DNA of 64,000 nucleotides, taken from Methylocystis bryophila. Its GTDB lineage: Bacteria > Pseudomonadota > Alphaproteobacteria > Rhizobiales > Beijerinckiaceae. Each line of letters opens with the position of its first letter. Position 1 is the stretch's first letter. Below, one piece after another: positions 41,834-48,870 of the stretch. The position numbers and the translations under genes were made by a program. The notes under the pieces were generated by a model that was not told the origin of the DNA, did no database searches, and was given only the letters and a program-made list of their open reading frames with translations. Location of the stretch: assembly GCF_027925445.1 (NCBI RefSeq), contig NZ_AP027149.1, positions 3,670,501-3,734,500 of the forward strand, in the 5' to 3' direction.

Positions 41834-41916
41834 GAGCATGCCACGGAAAAGCGCGAAGCGGTTTTCCGATCAGGACATGCTCTAACTTTTTGATTTGGGG
41901 CGAGTCCTAACGCGCG
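41834..41916 (-). repeat. Half type B palindromic element (B5), overlapping a gene end
   Basis: Only the second hairpin of a B element is present (GAGCATG/CATGCTC ends, CGGAAAA/TTTTCCG core, 41834-41882), plus the linker AAAAAGTTAGAGC and TTAGGACTCGCCCC on the minus strand. The TAG within GTTAGGACTC (41907-41909) is the stop codon of the exported repeat protein. Confidence 0.8.
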
Positions 41917-42800
41917 AGGAAGGCGCGCGTCCTCGCCGTCAAGCCCGCGAGCGCCAGGAACGCCAAGCCCAGCAGGCCAGCGCCGGGAACGGGGCCGGGA
42001 GCCGCCGGCGCCGGAAAGAGATAGAGTCCCAGGCCTGCCGGGGCGACGCCGTTGACGTGGATGATTGAGGCGCCCGTCAGATTGGAGCTGGCCGCCCAGA
42101 TGTTGGCGCCATCCTCCCAATAGACCTGGCCGCCGCCGGCGACGACGTTGGTCGCGTTGACGCCAATGTTCCCGGCCGCCACGCCCGGATTGGCCGTGAA
42201 GAACCCGGAAATCCCGCTGCCGCCAAAGCTTTCGTAAAGAATGCCGGTTGTGGCGTCGAGGCCGAGCCCCGCGGGCGCCGCGCCGTTGACGTGGATGATG
42301 GAAGCGCCCGTCAGATTGGAGTTGGCCGCCCAGATGTTGGCGCCATCCTCCCAGTAGACCTTGCCGCCGCCAGCCACGACATTGGTCGCATTTACGCCAA
42401 TCGTGCCGACTGCCTGGCCCGGATTGGCCGTGAAAAACCCGGTCACCCCGTCGCCGCCGAAGCTTTCGTAAAGAATGCCGGTCGTGGCGTCGAGGGCAAG
42501 CCCTGTCGGCGCGGCGCCGTTGACGTGGATGATCGAGGCGCCCGTCAGATTGGAGTTGGCCGCCCAGATGTTGACGCCGTCCTCCCAATAGACCTTGCCG
42601 CCGCCGGCCACGACATTGGTCGCATTGACGCCAATAGTGCCGACAGCCTGGCCCGGATTGGCCGTGAAAAACCCGGTAACCCCGTCTCCCCCGAAGCTTT
42701 CGTAAAGAACGCCCGGCGCCGCCTTCGCCGCGCCGGGAGTAAGCAGACTTGTGAAAACGGCCGCGACGGCCAGTGAAATTGACGGTCTAACGTATTGCAT
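41907..42800 (-). CDS. Exported protein of three 78-residue units with PEP-CTERM-like tail
   Basis: A 297-residue protein with a signal peptide (VAAVFTSLLTPGAAKA), three near-identical 78-residue units and a sorting tail (PGPVPGAGLLGLAFLALAG, then ARTRAFLAR). Each unit is two 39-residue halves, one starting GILYESFGG and the other KVYWEDGANIWAANSN with VNGAAPAGLGLD. The YW-D and P-GL-LD pattern resembles YWTD/NHL propeller blades, so six blades in total. In DNA the units are 234 bases and nearly identical, so the expansion is recent. GGAG lies 8 bases before the ATG at 42800; the longer frame to 42863 is rejected. The stop codon lies in repeat B5. Probably surface displayed. Confidence 0.82.
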   Translation of the reverse strand: MQYVRPSISLAVAAVFTSLLTPGAAKAAPGVLYESFGGDGVTGFFTANPGQAVGTIGVNATNVVAGGGKVYWEDGVNIWAANSNLTGASIIHVNGAAPTGLALDATTGILYESFGGDGVTGFFTANPGQAVGTIGVNATNVVAGGGKVYWEDGANIWAANSNLTGASIIHVNGAAPAGLGLDATTGILYESFGGSGISGFFTANPGVAAGNIGVNATNVVAGGGQVYWEDGANIWAASSNLTGASIIHVNGVAPAGLGLYLFPAPAAPGPVPGAGLLGLAFLALAGLTARTRAFLAR

Positions 42801-42860
42801 TTCCAATCTCCGAGCTGGGGGCCTCCTGACGGGCCAACAAGGGTCTTCGAGTCGCTTAGC

Positions 42861-42901
42861 CAAGATGTTACAGCCAAGACGTTACAAACAAGATGCTACA
42901 G
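42861..42901. repeat. Three tandem 14-bp repeats upstream of the exported repeat protein
   Basis: CAAGATGTTACAG, CAAGACGTTACAA and CAAGATGCTACAG start at 42861, 42875 and 42889, exactly 14 bases apart. They lie 60-100 bases upstream of the start codon at 42800, a promoter position. Binding sites or simple slippage are both possible. Confidence 0.6.
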
Positions 42902-42982
42902 AAAGTGACCGTCACCCTTGTCTCATGCTTTGCTGACGGTGGAAAGACGCTCGTCCCCAGCTCGAGCGGGATATGCGATAGT

Positions 42983-43438
42983 TCAAGGGGCTTTGAGATT
43001 ACCCCGCATGATCAGCATGACCCGATGAGCCGTCTCGAGGTCGTCGACCGATAGGCCCGCGGAGAGCCGGTCGCTCCAGGGCGCCTGCAATCGCATCGCG
43101 GCTTCAAAGCGCTGCTTTCCCTCCTTCGTGAGAAGGACGAGCTGCGCCTTGCGATGATGCGGGTTGGCTTCAAAGGCGACCAAACCTTCTCTGGCCAGAT
43201 CATTGACGATCCGCTGCACGTTCTGGCGATGGGCCCCGAGATCGCGGGCGAGCCAGGCGACGGGCTGCGGCCTATCGGCGGCGGCGATCGCCCCAAGCAC
43301 CTGCCAACGCGCGCTCGTCAGGCCGAGCCCAGCCACCAGCCGATCGCCTGCGGCCAGAAGCTGGTTGTTCAGCCGGAACAGGTCGAGCACGAGCTTGGTC
43401 ACGGCGTCGCCGGCGCCTGTGCGTTTGGGCTTGACCAT
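42983..43438 (-). CDS. MarR family transcriptional regulator
   Basis: A 151-residue winged-helix repressor: helix 1 KLVLDLFRLNNQLLAAGD, the recognition region LARDLGAHRQNVQRIVNDLAREGLV (about 62-86), the wing NPHHRKAQLVLLTKEG and a dimerisation C-terminus. It is divergent from the DUF2269 gene. A perfect 18-bp palindrome (43463-43480) in the shared upstream region overlaps a sigma-70 -35 hexamer, so it likely represses that gene and itself. The ligand is unknown. Confidence 0.9.
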   Translation of the reverse strand: MVKPKRTGAGDAVTKLVLDLFRLNNQLLAAGDRLVAGLGLTSARWQVLGAIAAADRPQPVAWLARDLGAHRQNVQRIVNDLAREGLVAFEANPHHRKAQLVLLTKEGKQRFEAAMRLQAPWSDRLSAGLSVDDLETAHRVMLIMRGNLKAP

Positions 43439-43462
43439 TTCGCTCCCGAGCTTGGACCAACG

Positions 43463-43480
43463 TTGACATCATGATGTCAA
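43463..43480. promoter_or_regulatory. MarR operator over the -35 of the DUF2269 gene
   Basis: TTGACATCATGATGTCAA is a perfect palindrome; its first six bases are a consensus -35. TATATG follows 16 bases later (43485-43490) as the -10 for the plus-strand gene. A second weaker dyad ACCATATTGGT lies at about 43502-43512. Confidence 0.75.
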
Positions 43481-43571
43481 TAGTTATATGACACCATCAA
43501 ACCATATTGGTATCATCACCCGAAGCAAGGGCTGACGACGCCGCTCCCGCCTCCTTCGACGGAGCTTGAAC

Positions 43572-44171
43572 TTGACCTATGGGCTTTTGGTGTTCGCGCA
43601 TCTCGTCGGCCTTGCGCTCATGTCCGGCGGATTGATCGGGGTCTGGCTGTTCGATCTCCGCTCACGGCAACTGACCGAGCTGCCTCTGTTCGCCGAGGCG
43701 GTGCGCAACATCGCGGTTTTCTACGATGGCGTCGTCGTGCCGGGGGCCCTGTTGTTGCTCGCGTCGGGAAGCTGGCTCATCGTCTCCTTTTATGGCGGCT
43801 GGGTTTTTCTCGACATCCCCTGGCTCGTCGGCATGGTCGCGCTTTTCGCGCTCGAATTCGTCGAGGGCAACACGATCACCCGTCTCTATTTCATGCGGTT
43901 GCGGCGCTTGACGAAGGACGCCCTGGCGCAGGGACGCGTGACGCCCGAGCTCGAGCGCGCCCGACAGGCTGAGTTGGTCCCGACCTTCACGCATTTTCTG
44001 GACATTCCGATCCTCATGGTCATCATCTCGCTCGGCGCTCTGCGCCCGACCACATGGACGCAGTTCGGCGTCGGCGTCGTCGCAGCGCTCGTCGTCGCGA
44101 CGCTGCTCACGCTCGTCATTCCCCGGCTCTATCCTTGGACGCCTGCGGCAGGCGCGAAGGAGCAACCCTGA
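43572..44171 (+). CDS. DUF2269 family membrane protein
   Basis: About 199 residues with four to five membrane helices: TYGLLVFAHLVGLALMSGG (the N-terminal His in a helix is a family feature), VVPGALLLLASGSWLIVSFY, WLVGMVALFALEFVEGN, and a C-terminal helix pair ending VATLLTLVIPRLYPW. Function is unknown; some relatives are predicted integral membrane cytochrome- or redox-associated proteins. The likely start is TTG at 43572, 7 bases after GGAG; TTG at 43566 is too close to it. The promoter is overlapped by the MarR operator. Confidence 0.85.
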   Translation: MTYGLLVFAHLVGLALMSGGLIGVWLFDLRSRQLTELPLFAEAVRNIAVFYDGVVVPGALLLLASGSWLIVSFYGGWVFLDIPWLVGMVALFALEFVEGNTITRLYFMRLRRLTKDALAQGRVTPELERARQAELVPTFTHFLDIPILMVIISLGALRPTTWTQFGVGVVAALVVATLLTLVIPRLYPWTPAAGAKEQP

Positions 44172-44281
44172 ACGGCCGCGCGCAAATTTTCTCGACGGGC
44201 CCCAACATCAGCGTATCTTGCGTCGAGAGCGCATCTATAGAGCCGGCCGCGGGCCGCGCATTTCCGGAGACACGAACGACT

Positions 44282-44530
44282 GTGCGCGAACCGCCGCAAG
44301 ATTGCCGCCTGCTCGTTTGCGTCGGGCCGCGCTGCGACGCGCAGGGAAGGGGAAGCGCGCTTCTTGCAAGGCTTCGCGCTCTGCTGGAGGATGCGGCCGG
44401 CGTCTCTTGCCAGAGCCGCGACTGCCTACGCCTCTGCACGGGGGAGCCCGTCGTGCGGCTGGAGCCTTCGGGCGACGTGCTCGCCAATCCTGACCCCGAG
44501 GAGCTGATGCGACTGGCGAGGCGACTCTAG
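44282..44530 (+). CDS. Thioredoxin-like [2Fe-2S] ferredoxin-type protein
   Basis: A short protein (82 residues from a GTG at 44282) whose sequence LLVCVGPRCDAQGRG ... CQSRDCLRLCTGEPVV ... NPDPEELMRLARRL has the Cys arrangement of thioredoxin-like 2Fe-2S ferredoxins (Shethna-type and the (2Fe-2S) ferredoxin domain proteins): two Cys near the N-terminus and two or three near the middle. Such proteins transfer single electrons. The upstream frame is open to 44054 but overlaps the DUF2269 gene. GGAG lies 12 bases before the GTG, so the start is uncertain. Same strand and likely same transcript as DUF2269. Confidence 0.65.
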   Translation: MREPPQDCRLLVCVGPRCDAQGRGSALLARLRALLEDAAGVSCQSRDCLRLCTGEPVVRLEPSGDVLANPDPEELMRLARRL

Positions 44531-44531
44531 A

Positions 44532-45095
44532 CTAGTCGCAGGGCGCCGGTCCTTTCTCCTCGAGTGGATGGCCGGCCTTCTCCCAGGCGTCGGCGCCGCC
44601 CGGATACCAAAAGATGTTGGTGTAGCCCAATGTCATGGCGCGCTTGCCGGCGTTCCACGACGCCCAGCAATGCGTTCGGCAATAGAACAGGATCGGCTTC
44701 GATTTGTCGCCGCCGGTCGCGCGCGCGAGCCCTTCCTCGAAATAACGCTGGGCCTCCGGCGAGAGCTCTCCGAACCCCGTATCGGCGAGCCAAAGGCTGC
44801 CCGGGATGTTGCGGCGCGGCTCCGGACTCCAGAGCGCATCGGGGGCAAGATCGGCGGGGCGCTTCGGCCGCGCGATCGCGTCGATGAAGACGGCGGCCTT
44901 GCGCGTCCAAAGGTCGAAGGCCTGCGCCGTGTCGACCACGGTCGCGCCCTTCAGCGTCGCCGGCGTGGGGGCGTGGTATTTCTCCATCCGGTAGCCCTCG
45001 GGCTCCAGCGGCGGCTCCTCTTGCGCCTGAGCGGCGCATGCGGCGGCAAATGTCACGCAGAGCGCGATGATCCCGGGCCATCCGATTTTCTTCAT
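44532..45095 (-). CDS. Rhodanese-like PQQ-catabolism-associated CX3CW protein
   Basis: A 187-residue exported protein (signal peptide GIIALCVTFAAACAAQA) with a rhodanese-type fold: PATLKGATVVDTAQAFDLW, a TGFGELSPEAQRYFEEGL helix, and FYCRTHCWASWNAGKRA-LGYTNIFWYPGGADAWE with the CX3CW motif. This matches the family named PQQ-dependent catabolism-associated CXXCW motif protein, usually next to quinoprotein alcohol dehydrogenase genes. Here none is nearby. The first Cys may carry sulfur or help disulfide chemistry of a quinoprotein. It converges with the ferredoxin gene, stops 1 base apart. Confidence 0.85.
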   Translation of the reverse strand: MKKIGWPGIIALCVTFAAACAAQAQEEPPLEPEGYRMEKYHAPTPATLKGATVVDTAQAFDLWTRKAAVFIDAIARPKRPADLAPDALWSPEPRRNIPGSLWLADTGFGELSPEAQRYFEEGLARATGGDKSKPILFYCRTHCWASWNAGKRAMTLGYTNIFWYPGGADAWEKAGHPLEEKGPAPCD

Positions 45096-45184
45096 GGGCC
45101 TTGGTCCCTCCCCTATTGCGGGAGCCTATGCCGGCCGTAGCCGCTCAACAAGGCGCAATCGGGTGGGCGATTTGCATCCGCGCC

Positions 45185-45306
45185 CTCATCCCGAGGAGGC
45201 TCCGCAAGGAGCCGTCTCGAGGGATGAGGCTTGCCAGATTCTCGCGAGCCCGCGCGCTAGGCCGCCCTTCGAGACGCCCGCTTTGCTGGCCCCTCAGGCT
45301 GAGGGC
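45185..45306. repeat. Rhizobiales-type CATCCCGAGGAG palindromic repeat pair (type C)
   Basis: The first hairpin is CTCATCCCGAG, GGCTCC-gcaa-GGAGCC, CTCGAGGGATGAG (45185-45228). The second is GCCCTTCGAGACG...CCCTCAGGCTGAGGGC (45264-45306). The same sequence theme is widespread between genes in Bradyrhizobium and relatives. It lies in the leader region of proB. Confidence 0.75.
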
Positions 45307-45379
45307 GCCCAGCCGCGCCTTGTCGCTGGACGACCCCCCATGCTACCGGGAGCACGTCCCAACTCTGCGAGCCTCACCC

Positions 45380-46498
45380 TTGCTTTCGCTCGATTCCTTC
45401 TCCCGCATCGTCGTCAAGGTCGGCTCCTCGCTGCTCGTCGAGCCGGGCGGCGCGAGCGTGCGGCGCGACTGGCTCGAGGGGCTGGCCGACGATCTGGCGG
45501 CGTTGCGCAAGCGCGGCGCCGAGACGCTCGTCGTGTCCTCCGGCGCCGTGGCGCTCGGCCGCGGCGTCCTGGGGCTGCCGCCCGGACCCCTTGCGCTCGA
45601 GGATAGCCAGGCCGCCGCCGCCGTTGGCCAAATCGAGCTCGCGCGCCTCTGGGCGCACACGCTCGCCGAGCGCGGCCTCGTCGCCGGGCAGATCCTCGTC
45701 ACCTTCGGCGACACGGAAGAGCGCCGCCGCTACCTCTATGCGCGCGAATGTGTGACCCGCCTGCTCGGCCTCGGCGCCGTGCCGATCGTCAATGAGAACG
45801 ACACCGTCGCCACCGCCGAAATCCGCTATGGCGACAATGACCGGCTGGCCGCGCGCGTCGCGAGCATGGTTTCGGCGGATCTTTTGGTGCTGCTCTCCGA
45901 CGTCGACGGTCTCTACTCCGCGCCGCCCGGCGAGGACCCGAGCGCCGAGCATATATCGGTGATCGCGCGCGTGACCCCGGACATCGAGGCCATGGCCGGC
46001 GGCGCGGCCTCGCAATTCTCGCGTGGCGGCATGCGCACCAAGATCGAGGCGGCCAAGATCGCGACGACCGGCGGCGCGCATATGGTGATCGCCGACGGCC
46101 GAGCGCCCTCCCCCTTGAAACGCATCGCCCATGGCGAGCGCTGCAGCTGGTTCCTGACGCCGTCGAACCCGATGACGGCCCGCAAAAAATGGATCGCCGG
46201 CTCGCTCGCGCCGAAGGGCGCCGCGCATCTCGACGCGGGCGCGGCCGCCGCGCTGATGAAGGGCAAGAGCCTGCTGCCGGCGGGCGTCACGAAGCTCGAA
46301 GGCGGATTTGCGCGGGGCGACTGCATTCTCATTCGCGACGCCAACGGCGCCGAGATCGGCCGCGGCCTTGCCACCTATGACGCGTCCGACGCCGCGCGCA
46401 TCATCGGGCGCTCGTCGAAGGATATCGAGAGCATTCTGGGCTTCAAAGGGCCGGACGAGTTGATCCACCGCGACGACATGGCGCTCGCGGGGGAGTGA
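45380..46498 (+). CDS. proB: Glutamate 5-kinase ProB
   Basis: First step of proline synthesis: phosphorylates glutamate; feedback inhibited by proline. The 372 residues: amino acid kinase domain (IVVKVGSSLL, VVSSGAVALGRG, NENDTVATAEIRYGDNDRLAARVA, LLSDVDGLY) and a C-terminal PUA domain (about 280-365). A TTG at 45380 gives the family N-terminus MLSLDSFSRIVVKVGSS; no ATG or GTG fits. The usual neighbour obgE is not upstream, and proA is not in the window; repeat C occupies the leader. Together with putA, the window holds the first and last genes of proline turnover. Confidence 0.93.
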   Translation: MLSLDSFSRIVVKVGSSLLVEPGGASVRRDWLEGLADDLAALRKRGAETLVVSSGAVALGRGVLGLPPGPLALEDSQAAAAVGQIELARLWAHTLAERGLVAGQILVTFGDTEERRRYLYARECVTRLLGLGAVPIVNENDTVATAEIRYGDNDRLAARVASMVSADLLVLLSDVDGLYSAPPGEDPSAEHISVIARVTPDIEAMAGGAASQFSRGGMRTKIEAAKIATTGGAHMVIADGRAPSPLKRIAHGERCSWFLTPSNPMTARKKWIAGSLAPKGAAHLDAGAAAALMKGKSLLPAGVTKLEGGFARGDCILIRDANGAEIGRGLATYDASDAARIIGRSSKDIESILGFKGPDELIHRDDMALAGE

Positions 46499-46504
46499 GC
46501 GCGT

Positions 46505-46664
46505 TCCCTCGCCCCGTTTACGGGGAGAGGGTTAGGGGCGCGGGTTTTTTGGGCGCAAGCGTCCCGGTATCGCGCTCGGACACGGCAGAATGCGAGCCGG
46601 GCCGGCACTCTACCCAGCCCCTCACCCCACCCTCTCCCCGCGCGCGGAGAGAGGGAGAGGCGTG
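46505..46664. repeat. CCCTCTCC-type repeat pair (type D), copies D2 and D3
   Basis: CCCTCGCCCCG-TTTA-CGGGGAGAGGGTTAGGG (46505-46537) and, about 80 bases on, GCCCCTCACCCCACCCTCTCCCCGCGCGCGGAGAGAGGG (about 46616-46655; motif given in two halves by position). Each is a hairpin. The first could act as the terminator of proB. Confidence 0.65.
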
Positions 46665-46722
46665 GCTCACAGGCCGAGGTTTTTCGCTTCTCTGTCGCCG
46701 CCAATGAGCGTACGATGTCGCT

Positions 46723-46950
46723 ATGACCAAGCTTCTCGAACGCGCCGTCGAAGCCGCTCGCGGGCTCCCCCCGGAAGCACAAGACGAGATTGCGCGACTC
46801 GTCTTGCAGCTCGCCGGAGAAGAAGAACCGCGGGTCGCCCTAACCGATGACGAACGCGCGGCACTCGCCGCCTCGAAAGCGGCCGCCGGGCGCGGCAAGT
46901 TCGCGACGGACGACGACGTGCGGCGCTTGTGGGCGAAGTATGGGCTGTGA
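46723..46950 (+). CDS. Type II antitoxin (orphan)
   Basis: A 75-residue acidic/amphipathic protein: MTKLLERAVEAARGLPPEAQDEIARLVLQ (positions 1-29), a linker, LTDDERAALAASKAAAGRG and a C-terminal FATDDDVRRLWAKYGL. This pattern is that of short antitoxins paired with ParE/RelE toxins in alphaproteobacteria. The stop overlaps a GTG that begins a ParE-like frame, the normal coupling, but that toxin is truncated. It is followed by the TIGR02391 gene. With no full toxin it would be an orphan antitoxin, or could now regulate the neighbour. Confidence 0.8.
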   Translation: MTKLLERAVEAARGLPPEAQDEIARLVLQLAGEEEPRVALTDDERAALAASKAAAGRGKFATDDDVRRLWAKYGL

Positions 46951-47057
46951 CGGTGCATTATACGCTTCCGGCTTTGGCCGATCTCAAGGCGGTCATTAAT
47001 TTTTTAATGATTGGACGTGTCCATGATCGAGCTGCCGACAGCCATTCCGGATCCTGA
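46947..47057 (+). pseudogene. Truncated ParE/RelE-family toxin
   Basis: A GTG at 46947 overlaps the antitoxin stop. The frame reads VTVHYTLPALADLKAVINFL, which is the N-terminal alpha-beta segment of RelE/ParE toxins. After about 20 residues the family similarity ends, and the frame closes at TGA 47055-47057 after 36 codons; toxins of this family have 90-100. The loss of similarity coincides with a TCATTAA/TTAATGA dyad and with the start of the next gene. Confidence 0.7.
46993..47010. promoter_or_regulatory. AT-rich dyad at the toxin/TIGR02391 junction
   Basis: TCATTAA (46993-46999), TTTT, TTAATGA (47004-47010): a perfect 7-bp dyad directly before the TIGR02391 start codons. It could be an operator of that gene or a relic of the recombination junction. 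Confidence 0.45.
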
Positions 47058-47775
47058 CATCCTGCTTGCGTTGGAGCCCGAAGAACTCGGCTCAAGAATG
47101 CTTTTCCTCATCCGGGAACGTCACGGTACTGCAATGTTCCTCCTGCGGGCCCTCAGAAGCGAGCTGTGGGAACAAAGGTATGATAATCGGCCTCAATACC
47201 CAGTACACAGGAAAAGGGAGATTGATCTTGCTCTAGCCGAAGCGCTGGCTTGGCTTGAGGCGCAAGGACTAATTGTGTCAGCCGATGGATATAATGGGGA
47301 GATCGGTTGGCGCCTTTTGAGTCGTCGAGCGGTGAAATTTGAAACCGAGGCCGAATTTCGAAATTTCGCTGTTGCGCGTCTATTGCCCAAAGACACGTTG
47401 CACATGCGAATTTCCAGTATTGTTTGGCAAGCCTTTATTCGCGGTCAATATGATGTCGCGGTGTTGCAGGCAATGAAAGCCGTCGAAGTGGCTGTTCGCG
47501 AGGGTGCGGGCTTGCCGGGTAGGGACATAGGCACGACGCTCATGCGAAAGGCATTCGATCCGGACAACGGGCCGCTGACTAATCCAGATGATGAAAAGGC
47601 GGAGAGGGAAGCACGATCTGCACTGTTCGCAGGAGCAATCGGGGGCTACAAAAACCCACAATCGCATCGCGACGTAAATCTCGATGATCCGTCTGAGGCC
47701 ATCGAGATCATCATGTTGGCGAATCACCTGTTACGAATTGTTGATGCGCGGATTGCCGCAAGGAAATTGCGCTAG
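47023..47775 (+). CDS. TIGR02391 (Ymh) family protein, HEPN-like
   Basis: About 250 residues matching TIGR02391 over the whole length as I recall it: PDILLALEPEELGSRMLFLI, ALAEALAWLEAQGLIV, LSRRAVKFETE, FIRGQYDVAVLQAMKAVEVAVREGAGL, LMRKAFDPDNGPLT, LFAGAIGGYKNPQSHRDV and the final MLANHLLRIVDAR. The Y-KNP--HR segment is the R/N-x-H type motif of HEPN domains, many of which are RNases in defence or toxin systems. Base composition is clearly lower in GC than the flanks. Candidate starts are TTG 47011, GTG 47017 and ATG 47023, none with a good ribosome site, so coupling to the antitoxin frame is possible. Confidence 0.85.
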   Translation: MIELPTAIPDPDILLALEPEELGSRMLFLIRERHGTAMFLLRALRSELWEQRYDNRPQYPVHRKREIDLALAEALAWLEAQGLIVSADGYNGEIGWRLLSRRAVKFETEAEFRNFAVARLLPKDTLHMRISSIVWQAFIRGQYDVAVLQAMKAVEVAVREGAGLPGRDIGTTLMRKAFDPDNGPLTNPDDEKAEREARSALFAGAIGGYKNPQSHRDVNLDDPSEAIEIIMLANHLLRIVDARIAARKLR

Positions 47776-47859
47776 GGAAGGCCTGCGAGTCGCTGTTACA
47801 TTACACCGAAGGCGTGGGCATTTATCATCGCGTTCTATCTCTGATTGTCGGGCCTACCA

Positions 47860-48866
<1,007 letters not shown>

Positions 48867-48870
<4 letters not shown>

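Noticed and set aside
41970..42720. CRISPR-like or satellite array
   Set aside because: The repeats are 234-base coding units in one open frame, not short repeats with spacers.
46505..46664. CCCTCTCC hairpins as novel elements
   Set aside because: This sequence theme is common between genes in many Hyphomicrobiales; listed as repeats but not counted as a discovery.
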